This document shows positions 8,496 to 17,160 of a stretch of DNA of 64,000 nt, in pieces; the first letter of the stretch is position 1; the number at the start of each line of letters is the position of its first letter. The notes under the pieces are model-generated. The model worked only from the letters and a program-made list of their open reading frames with translations. It was not told the origin of the DNA and did no database searches. The stretch covers positions 1-64,000 of the forward strand of contig NZ_BNAO01000009.1 in the NCBI RefSeq assembly GCF_014653435.1, written 5' to 3'. A program made the translations under genes and the position numbers. This DNA is from Alishewanella longhuensis (GTDB lineage: Bacteria; Pseudomonadota; Gammaproteobacteria; Enterobacterales; Alteromonadaceae).

Positions 8496-9227
8496 TTACT
8501 GTGCTTTAGTTACATCTAGTAATTCAACGTCAAATACTAATACGCTGTTTGGTGGAATAGTCCCCATATCGCGATCACCATAAGCAAGCTCAGATGGAAT
8601 AGTGAAACGGAATTTTGACCCTACACTCATCAGCTGTACACCTTCAGTCCAGCCAGGAATAACCCGATTTAGTGGAAACTCAATCGGCTCACCGCGTTCA
8701 ACTGAGCTATCAAACACAGTACCATCAATTAAAGTACCCGTGTAATGCACTTTTACCGTATCAGCAGCAACTGGCTTAACGCCATCTGCAGCTTGCACTA
8801 CTTCATACTGTAAACCCGACTCCGTTACAGTCACGCCTTCTTTTTGTGCGTTTTCCGCTAAAAATGCTTCACCTGCTGCTTTTGCTGCGTTAGCGGCGGC
8901 TTCTGCCAATTTAGTTTGTTCGGTACGGTAGGTTTCATCTAATGCCGTTAGTAATTGTTGAATCTCTTCCTCAGAAACTTCTGACTTGCCGGCAATACCA
9001 TCTTGTACACCACGTAAAATTAACTCGGCATTTAAATCAACAGAGATTTTGTTGTATTCTTCCACTGTACTCTGCAGGTAACGGCCTGCAGACACACCTA
9101 AACTATAAGCTTGCTTTGCTTGGTCTGTATCTAATACCGGTGCCGCCGGTGCTTTTTCATCTTTACCACATGCACTTAACGTCAGTAATGCAACAGCAAC
9201 AAGGGTAAGTTTAGTTTTTAAACGCAT
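8496..9227 (-). CDS. fkpA: FKBP-type peptidyl-prolyl isomerase, lipoprotein (FkpA-like)
   Basis: A periplasmic folding helper. The 243-residue protein starts at the ATG at 9227 (GGAG 6 nt upstream; an in-frame TTG at 9239 is less likely). It has a lipoprotein signal ending LSAC, an N-terminal FKBP dimerisation domain (about 30-115, Ala/Glu-rich helices) and a C-terminal FKBP domain (VKVHYTGTLIDGTVFDSS, LAYGDRD, PPNSVLVFDVELLD). E. coli FkpA is soluble and longer (270), so membrane anchoring is a difference. slyX, yheV and yheS nearby match the E. coli neighbourhood. Confidence 0.88.
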   Translation of the reverse strand: MRLKTKLTLVAVALLTLSACGKDEKAPAAPVLDTDQAKQAYSLGVSAGRYLQSTVEEYNKISVDLNAELILRGVQDGIAGKSEVSEEEIQQLLTALDETYRTEQTKLAEAAANAAKAAGEAFLAENAQKEGVTVTESGLQYEVVQAADGVKPVAADTVKVHYTGTLIDGTVFDSSVERGEPIEFPLNRVIPGWTEGVQLMSVGSKFRFTIPSELAYGDRDMGTIPPNSVLVFDVELLDVTKAQ

Positions 9228-9313
9228 TCTTTTCTCCAAAGTTTGACAGCTCAGCTGCCAAAGTATGATTTAATAGGGTGCAGTTCGCTCAGCTATACTA
9301 ACGCTTTGTACGG

Positions 9314-10303
9314 ATGAGGTTAACACCTAAGATGAAATATCCTGTCTTTTTTCTGAGTTTGGTACTCTGTGCTTGCAGTAAAGTAGAAACTCAACCACTA
9401 GAACAATGGCAACATGTTGCCAATGTCAGTTATGCCGCGGCGCTTTCATCTGACGGCAGTTATGCCGTAGTCTCATCAGTCCAAGATGGTATTGCTTTTT
9501 GGGACCTGCAACAAAATGCCCTGTTGTACCAATGGCGCCATCAAGACGATGTGGAAAACCTGGTGTTTAACCTTGCCTTGAGCGAAGACAATAGCCATGT
9601 ATTGACCGCCGACCAGCATACTTTTTCTTTATGGCGCACCAGTGATGGTCAAAATGTTGGCTATTGGCAAACCGATCAGTTCGGTATCCGTGATGTCGCT
9701 GTATCCAACAATGGTGCACATCTATTACTGGGCAAAAGTGATAACACGGTACAACATATCACTTTAAGTAGTGGCAGGCGGTTAGATTTTCTAGGACACA
9801 CTGAACGCATCAACAGCGTCGCAATGTCACCTAACGGCCGTTATGCTCTCACCGGTAGCAATGACTATAGTGCCTACCTCTGGGACACTCAGACCGCACA
9901 AATTCTATATAGTTTCACGCATCCCAGCCGGGTTACTAAGGTTGCCTTAGATCCACAAGGGCGCTATGCCTTTACTGCCGATAGTCAACAACTGGCACAA
10001 ATTTGGGATATCCAAACAGGAGCAAGAGTCAGCCAACTGCAGATGCTCGCCAGGCAGCAAGTGTTTAGTGCAGTACGCTTTAGTACCGATGGCAAATATT
10101 TACTTACCGGCGCCCCCACACGAAATTTAGTATTATGGGAAGTCACTACAGGCAAAGAACTACAACGTTGGCGGGTATCCCCCCGAGTCGGCAGTCGGCC
10201 CGCCAGCGCCGTGGTGCATGCGGTCGCTTTTCTTGACGCAGAGCGTATAATCAGCGAAAGCTCCAGTGGTTTAGCCGAAGTATGGAAAATAAATTATGAA
10301 TAA
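9314..10303 (+). CDS. WD40-repeat lipoprotein
   Basis: A 329-residue predicted lipoprotein (hydrophobic leader ending LCAC at about residue 21). At least six degenerate WD40/beta-propeller repeats follow, with blades ending in WDLQQ, LWRTSDG, LWDTQT, IWDIQTG and LWEVTTG, and the repeated motif SxDGxYAL. A WD40 fold suggests a protein-interaction platform at the cell envelope; no substrate can be named. An ATG at 9332 is an alternative start. Its last 8 bases overlap slyX, so the two are probably co-translated; it is divergent from fkpA with 86 bp between. Confidence 0.8.
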   Translation: MRLTPKMKYPVFFLSLVLCACSKVETQPLEQWQHVANVSYAAALSSDGSYAVVSSVQDGIAFWDLQQNALLYQWRHQDDVENLVFNLALSEDNSHVLTADQHTFSLWRTSDGQNVGYWQTDQFGIRDVAVSNNGAHLLLGKSDNTVQHITLSSGRRLDFLGHTERINSVAMSPNGRYALTGSNDYSAYLWDTQTAQILYSFTHPSRVTKVALDPQGRYAFTADSQQLAQIWDIQTGARVSQLQMLARQQVFSAVRFSTDGKYLLTGAPTRNLVLWEVTTGKELQRWRVSPRVGSRPASAVVHAVAFLDAERIISESSSGLAEVWKINYE

Positions 10304-10523
10304 CGAAACTTCAGATATTCAACTACATCTGATTGAGCTGGAGAGCAAAATTGCTTTTCAGGAAGACACTGTTAATAGCTTGCATCAAGAATTATTGGCC
10401 CATCAAAAACGTATTGAGCAATTACAACGCCAAATTTTAATGCTGGCCGAAAAACTGCAGCAAATGCCGGAGGAAAGTGGCATCTTACGCCCGGAAGAAG
10501 AGCCACCACCGCCACATTACTAG
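10296..10523 (+). CDS. slyX: SlyX family protein
   Basis: A 75-residue coiled-coil protein with the SlyX pattern: heptad-rich helix (IQLHLIELESKIAFQEDTV, then LNQ-type segment) and a C-terminal proline-rich tail EEEPPPPHY. Function unknown; the gene lies near fkpA and yheV in E. coli too. The ATG sits inside the end of the WD40 lipoprotein gene (8-bp overlap). Confidence 0.9.
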   Translation: MNNETSDIQLHLIELESKIAFQEDTVNSLHQELLAHQKRIEQLQRQILMLAEKLQQMPEESGILRPEEEPPPPHY

Positions 10524-10536
10524 GCAAAGATATCCC

Positions 10537-10743
10537 CTATTCAGGTTTAAAGACACCTATCACTAACTCATTACTACGAGTCGAACTTACCACTTGCGGC
10601 TCTGGTTGCGTCATCTGATAACCACAGGCGACACACTCAACCTTCTCAATATTGTTCTCTATGAACAAGCTCATGGTGTCGGTTGCCTTACATTCCGGGC
10701 AGCTGGCACCGGCAATAAAGCGTTTCTTTTTACGTTGTGTCAT
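10537..10743 (-). CDS. yheV: YheV family putative zinc-ribbon protein
   Basis: 68 residues from the ATG at 10743, which has AGGA 6 nt upstream and matches the E. coli YheV start (66 residues); the frame extends further upstream without similarity. Two CxxC pairs (CPECK and CVACG) form a likely zinc ribbon, preceded by RKKKRFIAGASC and ending in VIGVFKPE, all family hallmarks (DUF2387). Function unknown. It is convergent with slyX (13 bp apart). Confidence 0.9.
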   Translation of the reverse strand: MTQRKKKRFIAGASCPECKATDTMSLFIENNIEKVECVACGYQMTQPEPQVVSSTRSNELVIGVFKPE

Positions 10744-10857
10744 TAGGTTCCTCATTATTTCACCCGGCAAAGCGCACATGAATTTATGCAACAGCCCTTG
10801 GTTTATCTCGGATATAGCGTAAAATTGCCCACTTAGTTCACTGGTACAGGGAAAAAC

Positions 10858-12792
10858 ATGATCCAGCTACAGCAGGTAGAGTTACGCCGCGGCATTAATG
10901 CGCTATTTAGTGGTGCCGATCTTACCGTATTTCCGGGGCAAAAGGTGGGAATTGTCGGCGCCAATGGCTGCGGTAAATCCAGCTTATTTGCCTTGCTGCA
11001 GGGAAAACTACACGCCGATACCGGTAATGTCAGTATGCCTGCGGCCTGGGTTATCGCTACTGTGGCGCAGGAAACCCCAGCACTTGACTGCTCTGCCTTA
11101 GACTATGTGCTACAAGGGGATGAAGCCCTGTTCCCACTGCTGCTTAAAGCCCGCAGCCAATGCAGTGAAAGTGATCTGGCCGTTGTCCATCAACAAATTG
11201 AAGCCTTGGATGGTTATAGAGCAGAAGCGAAAGCCGGCACGCTGCTGGCTGGTTTAGGCTTCAGTGGCGAGATGCAAGGCTTACCTGTTAAGTCGTTTTC
11301 GGGTGGTTGGCGTATGCGGATGAATTTAGCCAAAGCCTTAATGAAACCGGCAGACTTACTGTTACTCGATGAACCTACCAACCACCTTGATTTGGATGCT
11401 GTACTTTGGCTGGAGAAATACCTAAGTAATTACCCTGGCACCCTGCTGTTAATCAGCCATGATCGGGATTTTCTGGACGCGGTAACCGATAACACTGTAC
11501 ATATTGAGCGCCAGTGTTTAACACTTTATAAAGGTAACTACAGTCAGTTTGAGCGCCAGCGCGCTGAGCAACTCTCACAGCATCAGGCCAATTTTGAGAA
11601 GCAACAGCGTCAGGTGGCACATCTACAGCAGTTTATTGACCGCTTTAAAGCGCAAGCAACCAAAGCGAGACAAGCGCAAAGCCGGATTAAGGCGTTAGAA
11701 CGGATGACCTTGTTGGCGCCAGCGCATATCGATTCGCCCTTTAGCTTTAGCTTCCGCGAACCAAAGTCTTTACCTAATCCACTGCTAAAAATGGATAATG
11801 TACAAGCAGGTTATGCGGATAAAGTTATCCTCAGTAATATTAATTTTCAACTCTTGCCCGGTAGCCGTATTGGTTTATTAGGTCGCAATGGCGCAGGTAA
11901 ATCCACTTTAATCAAGTTACTATCCGGCGAACTTAAACCCAAAAGTGGTGAAGTCTGGTATGCCAATGGCGTCAGTCTGGGGTACTTTGCGCAGCACCAG
12001 CTAGAAACCTTACGCCCACAAGATTCCCCGCTGCAGCATCTAGTGCGTTTAGATCCTCTGGTGCCAGAACAAAAGCTGCGTGATTTTCTGGGGGGCTTTG
12101 GTTTCCATGGTGACAAAGCGCTGGAGGCCTGTGCGCCTTTTTCGGGTGGCGAGAAAGCCAGGCTAGTCTTGGCCTTACTGGTTTATCAGCGCCCAAATTT
12201 ACTATTGCTGGACGAACCGACCAACCATTTAGACTTAGATATGCGCGAAGCCATTGTCATGGCTTTGCAAGACTTCGCCGGCGCCATTGTCGTGGTGTCG
12301 CATGACAGGCACTTACTTAGCAGCACCACTGACGAATTTTACTTAGTGGCCCATGGTAAGGTCGCACCTTTTGATGGCGATTTAGCTGACTACTACCAAT
12401 GGTTGCAACAAGATGCCAGACAAACACAGGCAAATTTACAGACGCAAAACAATGCCAGCGATACAACTATTAGTAACAGTGCGGTGCAGCGTAAAGACCA
12501 AAAGCGTTTGGAAGCCGAACTACGTAATTTGCTCAGACCGCTAAAGCAAAAAATCGATAAATTAGAGCTCCAACAGCAGCAACTTACTGCGCAATTAGCG
12601 CAGTTGGAACAACAATTAGCTGATCCGGATATATACGACGCCAAGCAAAAGGCCCAGCTCACTAAACTTTTGGCAGAGCAAAGTGCTGCTAATAGCACAC
12701 TCTCGGCTATTGAAGAACAGTGGTTTGAGGCGCAAGAACAGCTAGAACAGCGAACTGACCAGTTTTGGCAGCAAAATGGTGGCGCTGCATGA
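10858..12792 (+). CDS. yheS: ABC-F ATPase YheS
   Basis: A soluble ABC-F protein with two ATPase domains and no membrane segments (644 residues; E. coli YheS 637). First domain Walker A GANGCGKSS (34-42), signature SGGWRMRMNLAKAL, Walker B LLLLDEPTNH; second domain GRNGAGKST, SGGEKARLVLALL, LLLLDEPTNH. The C-terminal glutamine-rich coiled coil is typical. ABC-F proteins act on ribosomes in the E-site; the precise role of YheS is translation-related. The stop overlaps the next gene by 4 bp (ATGA). Confidence 0.95.
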   Translation: MIQLQQVELRRGINALFSGADLTVFPGQKVGIVGANGCGKSSLFALLQGKLHADTGNVSMPAAWVIATVAQETPALDCSALDYVLQGDEALFPLLLKARSQCSESDLAVVHQQIEALDGYRAEAKAGTLLAGLGFSGEMQGLPVKSFSGGWRMRMNLAKALMKPADLLLLDEPTNHLDLDAVLWLEKYLSNYPGTLLLISHDRDFLDAVTDNTVHIERQCLTLYKGNYSQFERQRAEQLSQHQANFEKQQRQVAHLQQFIDRFKAQATKARQAQSRIKALERMTLLAPAHIDSPFSFSFREPKSLPNPLLKMDNVQAGYADKVILSNINFQLLPGSRIGLLGRNGAGKSTLIKLLSGELKPKSGEVWYANGVSLGYFAQHQLETLRPQDSPLQHLVRLDPLVPEQKLRDFLGGFGFHGDKALEACAPFSGGEKARLVLALLVYQRPNLLLLDEPTNHLDLDMREAIVMALQDFAGAIVVVSHDRHLLSSTTDEFYLVAHGKVAPFDGDLADYYQWLQQDARQTQANLQTQNNASDTTISNSAVQRKDQKRLEAELRNLLRPLKQKIDKLELQQQQLTAQLAQLEQQLADPDIYDAKQKAQLTKLLAEQSAANSTLSAIEEQWFEAQEQLEQRTDQFWQQNGGAA

Positions 12793-13292
12793 GTACAGTA
12801 GCAACGCAGCAGTTAAATCCTGAACAGCTCTGGCAATTCAGTTTAGCCTGCTACCCAGAGGTGAAAGAGCTTTGTTTACGTTGGCAAGACAAGTATCACG
12901 CCAATGTAAATGTCATACTGGCACTTTGCTATGCAGAGCGTTTAGCCTGGCAGACCAATCAGGATAATCTGGCAGCAGCGATCTTGGAAATAGTGCCTCT
13001 GAATAGCCAGGTAACGCAAATATTGCGCCAGTGTCGGCAGCACATAGCCGGGCTGCCTTTGGATAATACGCAGCAATCACAATTGAAACAAAACCTGCTC
13101 AGCACTGAGCTTATCGCCGAGCAAATCGAGCAGCAACTGCTCTGCCGCCAGTTCACCTTTACGAAAGTAACAACCGCTGATAACTTGATGCTGTATTTAC
13201 AGCAACTAGACTTAACCTTAACCGAAGCACTTAGCGCTGATCTTATTGATCTACGTCAAGTCAGCGCCCAGATCCCGCTCGGCGCGCTTTAA
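12789..13292 (+). CDS. TIGR02444 / DUF2390 family protein
   Basis: 167 residues, starting at the ATG that overlaps the yheS stop (ATGA), so the two are translationally coupled. All-helical, with the family motif LWQFSLACYPEVKELCLRWQDKYHANVNVILALCY near the N terminus (positions about 13-47). No known function; the gene typically follows yheS in Shewanella and Vibrio-type genomes. Confidence 0.8.
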   Translation: MSTVATQQLNPEQLWQFSLACYPEVKELCLRWQDKYHANVNVILALCYAERLAWQTNQDNLAAAILEIVPLNSQVTQILRQCRQHIAGLPLDNTQQSQLKQNLLSTELIAEQIEQQLLCRQFTFTKVTTADNLMLYLQQLDLTLTEALSADLIDLRQVSAQIPLGAL

Positions 13293-13367
13293 AGCTTGAT
13301 CTGCATCATGCCATGGTGCCTTTTGCCTGCCTAAACTGTATACAGTAAACCTTGGGAGGAAAAAGTG

Positions 13368-13514
13368 ATGAACCTATGGCATGAATTTTTAAACGACCCG
13401 GTAATCTTTATTTCGTTTAGTGGCTTGGCTATTGTGATTGGCCTGTGTATTTTTTACGCCGTTTATTTTATTTATAAAATTGACCACGACACAACCGATT
13501 CAAAGCAGAACTAG
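13368..13514 (+). CDS. Small single-span membrane protein (DUF3149-like)
   Basis: A 48-residue ORF with a strong ribosome site (GGGAGGA, 6-7 nt before the ATG). It reads MNLWHEFLNDPVIF, one transmembrane helix (about residues 13-37), then a charged tail KIDHDTTDSKQN. Length, amphipathic N terminus and topology resemble the DUF3149 family of small membrane proteins; the match is from memory. Function unknown. Confidence 0.65.
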   Translation: MNLWHEFLNDPVIFISFSGLAIVIGLCIFYAVYFIYKIDHDTTDSKQN

Positions 13515-13523
13515 GCCAACAGA

Positions 13524-14387
13524 TTACGAATGAGTTGGCTTCGCTGTCGCGTAAAATAGCAGTTCGCCTGGGCACGGATCGGGATTATCCAACTGCCCGG
13601 CAGCTGCCAGCTGTTGCAAATTAAATCCCATATTCATTAGCCAATCAGGCAGCGCTTGCAGCGATACACCTGAGACAAAACGTTCACCACTCAATGTCAG
13701 CGCCGTATCGACCAGCCAGCCCTGCTTTACAAAGCCAGGCTTACCCTGCGGATTAAGCTGCATGTGGCTGGCCACCAGTGTTAACGGTGCTTGCACGCTG
13801 TGTTGTAGCTGCTGCAATAGAGTTTTTATAGCCGTGTCTGGCAGATACATCAGTACTCCCTCTGCCAATACCAGGGTCGGACGACAGGCAGAAAATGCAG
13901 CCGTTTCTGTCAGTAAGTCAACAATACTACAATAAGCGAGATTAGCCGCTTGCAGACATAAGTTTGGCTGCAAAGCATTAAGTTGCCTTAGTGCCGCTTG
14001 CTTGGTTTTGATAGTAGTAGGACGGTCAATTTCAATGACTTGTAGTTGCGGATGCGCAGCACTATGCTGGGCGCCTAATCCATCAAAACCGGCACCTATA
14101 ATAACCAGCTGTTGAATACCATTTTGGGTAATTTGCTGTTGCAACCACGCGGCAATATGCTGCTTGCGCCAATGATAATGCGCCATAATTCCCGGCAAGC
14201 TTGCATGCAGCAGGCACCTAAGTAATGTGCGCCCGCTAGGCCAGCGCAGCAAAGCCAGCAGTAGCCGGCCGCGCCAGCCACTGCGCTGTAATACTTGCTG
14301 AGCCAACTGGTGGCTAAAGCCTTCAACGGCTTTAACCCTTTTTGGCCAGCACTGACTGGCGCAGATCAGTAAGCTGGTATTACTCAT
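13524..14387 (-). CDS. Leucine-carboxyl-methyltransferase-type SAM methyltransferase
   Basis: 287 residues with a class I SAM fold of the LCM/Ppm1-like family: SAM-binding VIIGAGFDGLG (about 96-106), acidic IEIDRP at the end of beta-2, and LAEGVLMYLPD. An N-terminal helical region (about 1-85) precedes it. LCM-type enzymes methylate carboxyl groups of proteins or small acids; the substrate here is not known. Its start overlaps the stop of the upstream FAD oxidase by 4 bp (ATGA), so the pair works as one unit. Confidence 0.8.
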   Translation of the reverse strand: MSNTSLLICASQCWPKRVKAVEGFSHQLAQQVLQRSGWRGRLLLALLRWPSGRTLLRCLLHASLPGIMAHYHWRKQHIAAWLQQQITQNGIQQLVIIGAGFDGLGAQHSAAHPQLQVIEIDRPTTIKTKQAALRQLNALQPNLCLQAANLAYCSIVDLLTETAAFSACRPTLVLAEGVLMYLPDTAIKTLLQQLQHSVQAPLTLVASHMQLNPQGKPGFVKQGWLVDTALTLSGERFVSGVSLQALPDWLMNMGFNLQQLAAAGQLDNPDPCPGELLFYATAKPTHS

Positions 14388-15802
14388 TGTAGCTCCTCGC
14401 TAAACATTTCACTGTAATGCCGGTACCAGTTGCTTTGGAAACGTAGCGCCGGATCATACTGGCGTTTTTGCTTTAAAAACTCTGCAAACTGCGGATAGCA
14501 GGCCAGCACTTGCTGTTTAGTGGCGAAAGGGTGATAGGTCAGGAAGTAACTCCCCTGAAAGTCAATGGCGATATCAATTAACCGCCGGAAATGACTTGCC
14601 GCTCTGGCAAGAGCAGCAGATTGATGATCAATATGCAGATTAAAGATAACGCAGGCATAGTCTTGTCTGGCCCAGGCCAGAGCACTCTCGGTATCCTGAC
14701 GGATGAAACGCACCGTGCCATAAATTAAATCGACATTATGCTGGCGAAAGTCGGCTGCGCAGGCTGCCATAAACTGCTCCAGCGCAGGCAATGGTACATA
14801 AAGCTCGGTAATCATTTCACTACCGGCACAGCACCGCGCTAACTGTTGATCTAGTTTAAGATGGTAGTCGTCCAGATAAATACTTAATTGATGGCTGTCA
14901 GACCAGTAACGCTGACCACTGGATGCTAGGTAGAACTCAGCAAAACGGCTAAAGGCTTCCGCTTTATCGGTATGAGCCAGATACAACAACTGTTGCCAAT
15001 TAGCTTTGCTCAAGCGCAATTGTTGTTTAGCCATCGGAGTGGCAGCTACCGGCCGGTAGCAGGAAAATACTCCATGGCGTAAAAAACCACCGGACTCTGG
15101 CGCCGTCTCAAACTGAAAATCGCCGTACAAATAATCGGCTTGCACCCGTTGCGGCACAGTCTTAATCATTTCAGCTAAACTACAAAACGCAACCTCACGC
15201 ACCACCTGTTGTCGTGGCACCAGTTGCAGAGTTGCGGTTACCACTATGCCAAATAACCCATAGCCGCCAACCACCAACCGGAATAGATCGGCATTTTGTT
15301 GGCGGTTACAATGCTGCAGTTCGCCTTTAGCGTTAACCAGCTCAAAACTGACTACATCTGCTACAAAAGGTGCCATGTCCAGGCCACGGCCATGGATATT
15401 GGCGGCAATCGCACCACCTATACTCAGCCGGTCAGCGCCAGTTTGCTTTTGCCTGATCCCCCACTGCGTTACCCGGCCTTGTTGCATCACATGCAATTGA
15501 CGCATTAAATCCGGCCACTGCATACCGGCCTGCACCGTTACCTGCCCCAACTCAGGGTTAAAGTGCTGCAGCTGGTTTAGCCGGCTCAGGTCCAGCAGCA
15601 GGCCGTCGGTAACAAACTGCTGGCCGCCCATGGCATGGCGGCCACCGGCAACGCTGACAGCAACATTATCTTCATTTGCTTGCTGCACCACCTTTACTAC
15701 CTCAGCTACAGTGGTCGGCTGCAGGCAGCTTTTCATTGCAGTTGAATTTAATTTGGCATGCACATCGTTAACAACAATACCCTGCATTGGTTTTTTAGAC
15801 AT
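14384..15802 (-). CDS. FAD-binding oxidase (PCMH/FAD_binding_4 family)
   Basis: 472 residues. The N-terminal FAD-binding fold shows VAGGRHAMGGQQF (about 51-63) and SIGGAIAANIHGRG (about 125-138), typical of the vanillyl-alcohol oxidase/PCMH superfamily that includes sugar-lactone oxidases and DprE1-like enzymes. The C-terminal half carries the substrate site and is not diagnostic. No signal peptide. It is translationally coupled to a carboxyl methyltransferase and divergent from an XRE-type regulator, suggesting a small regulated oxidation/methylation pathway of unknown substrate. Confidence 0.8.
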   Translation of the reverse strand: MSKKPMQGIVVNDVHAKLNSTAMKSCLQPTTVAEVVKVVQQANEDNVAVSVAGGRHAMGGQQFVTDGLLLDLSRLNQLQHFNPELGQVTVQAGMQWPDLMRQLHVMQQGRVTQWGIRQKQTGADRLSIGGAIAANIHGRGLDMAPFVADVVSFELVNAKGELQHCNRQQNADLFRLVVGGYGLFGIVVTATLQLVPRQQVVREVAFCSLAEMIKTVPQRVQADYLYGDFQFETAPESGGFLRHGVFSCYRPVAATPMAKQQLRLSKANWQQLLYLAHTDKAEAFSRFAEFYLASSGQRYWSDSHQLSIYLDDYHLKLDQQLARCCAGSEMITELYVPLPALEQFMAACAADFRQHNVDLIYGTVRFIRQDTESALAWARQDYACVIFNLHIDHQSAALARAASHFRRLIDIAIDFQGSYFLTYHPFATKQQVLACYPQFAEFLKQKRQYDPALRFQSNWYRHYSEMFSEELQ

Positions 15803-15873
15803 AACTCAGCTTCTGTCTGAATGGTGAAGCCACACACTAGCCGACAGGTATCAACTTATGCTATAGAAATAAT

Positions 15874-15898
15874 TTAAGTAGTATTTTACGCTACCTAA
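15874..15898. promoter_or_regulatory. Candidate operator between FAD oxidase and XRE regulator
   Basis: Inverted repeat TTAAGTAG-N9-CTACCTAA (7 of 8 arm positions symmetric), 20 bp before the regulator ATG, in a 115-bp divergent intergenic region. Position and symmetry suit control by the adjacent HTH protein. Confidence 0.35.
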
Positions 15899-15917
15899 AG
15901 ACTTAGAAAAGGCAACT

Positions 15918-16661
15918 ATGATGGATCAAACCGGTCAACTAATAACGACACTCAAGCGCTGCCTGAAAGCCAGAGGTATTAGCTACCGCCAACTGGCAGA
16001 ACAACTTCAACTAAGCGAAGCCAGTGTTAAACGAATTTTTGCCCAGCAAAGTTTTACCCTGAGTCGGCTGGAGCAAATTTGTAAGGTACTGGATACCAAT
16101 TTGTATGAACTGGCAAAAATGAGTGCCATAGCCAAAAGCAGCCTGCCAAGACAGTTAAGTCATGTGCAAGAACAGGCTCTGGCAGATGACCCTACCTTAC
16201 TGACATATTTATATCTGCTGCTTAATGGCTGGCAAACAGCCGACATTAATAGCAACTATCAGTTAAATGAACTGAAAGCAACAAGGCTGCTGGCAGCGCT
16301 GGATCGCTTAAAACTGATTGAGCTGCAGCCCCACAACAAAGTTCGCTTGCTGGTGGCACGGGATATCCAGTGGCAGCAACATGGCCCGGTGCGTCGGCGC
16401 TATGAGCAGCAGGTGAAAATGATGTTCATCGATAACAGCTTTAGCGGCCCAGAGCATATACTCAGGCTGGACACCGCCGAGCTGTCCAGTGCTTCAATCA
16501 GCATTTTGCAGCGCCGTCTAAGCCAGTTAAGTGAGCAGTTTGCCGAATTGGCGGAATTAGATTTGGCAACCGGGCCCGCAGACAAAAAAGGGGTGGGGTT
16601 AATGGTAGCCCTAAGGCCCTGGGTCTTTGATATGGTGCTGGCACCACCCGCTAAGAGCTGA
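15918..16661 (+). CDS. XRE-family transcriptional regulator with C-terminal sensor region
   Basis: 247 residues. An N-terminal Cro/C1-type HTH (about residues 8-62; YRQLAEQLQLSEASVKRIFA) is followed by a helical region of about 180 residues that contains a second winged-helix-like segment (NYQLNELKATRLLAALDRLKLIEL reads like one, positions about 113-136). Such XRE proteins are found across Alteromonadales. ATG-ATG start with AAGG upstream. It likely regulates itself and the divergent oxidase/methyltransferase pair. Confidence 0.8.
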   Translation: MMDQTGQLITTLKRCLKARGISYRQLAEQLQLSEASVKRIFAQQSFTLSRLEQICKVLDTNLYELAKMSAIAKSSLPRQLSHVQEQALADDPTLLTYLYLLLNGWQTADINSNYQLNELKATRLLAALDRLKLIELQPHNKVRLLVARDIQWQQHGPVRRRYEQQVKMMFIDNSFSGPEHILRLDTAELSSASISILQRRLSQLSEQFAELAELDLATGPADKKGVGLMVALRPWVFDMVLAPPAKS

Positions 16662-16666
16662 CCTTC

Positions 16667-16993
16667 CTATTCCAGCGCCAGTAAATGCAGCTTATCCGGC
16701 ACGCCGTTCCACTGATCTGCATCGGCTGGCGGGGCTTTCACTTCTCGAATATTCGGCCATAGTGTTGCCAACTCAGCATTTAAGGCGGTAAAGTCTTCTT
16801 GCCCAGCAGGTAACTTATCTTCCTGAAAAATCGCTTGCGCCGGGCACTCCGGTTCACATAGGCCGCAGTCGATGCAAATATCCGGGCTTATGGCTAAAAA
16901 GTTTGGGCCTTCAAAAAACGCATCTACCGGGCATACCGCCACACAATCGGTGTATTTACATTTGATACAGTTTTCGCCTACTACAAAGGCCAT
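16667..16993 (-). CDS. fdxA: 7Fe ferredoxin FdxA
   Basis: 108 residues (Azotobacter FdxA 106) from the ATG at 16993 with GAGGA 7 nt upstream. Cysteine pattern [14 protein letters not shown], then [12 protein letters not shown], binds one [3Fe-4S] and one [4Fe-4S] cluster; the second residue set has the aspartate/tyrosine region of the 7Fe type. An electron carrier in the cytoplasm. It is divergent from a COG2509 flavoprotein, which may be a redox partner; that is inference. Confidence 0.92.
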   Translation of the reverse strand: MAFVVGENCIKCKYTDCVAVCPVDAFFEGPNFLAISPDICIDCGLCEPECPAQAIFQEDKLPAGQEDFTALNAELATLWPNIREVKAPPADADQWNGVPDKLHLLALE

Positions 16994-17160
16994 AGCGTTA
17001 TCCTCATACTTACAGCATACGATCATACTGCAGCCGTAACGAAAAACAACAGAGAATCGCAAGCGACTGCGGACAGCAGCAGTAAGATCACGTAAAATAC
17101 GGCTTCTTGCCGGACTTACCGGCCTGGCTCTTGCGCTAAATATCACTGGATTATCTTGTT

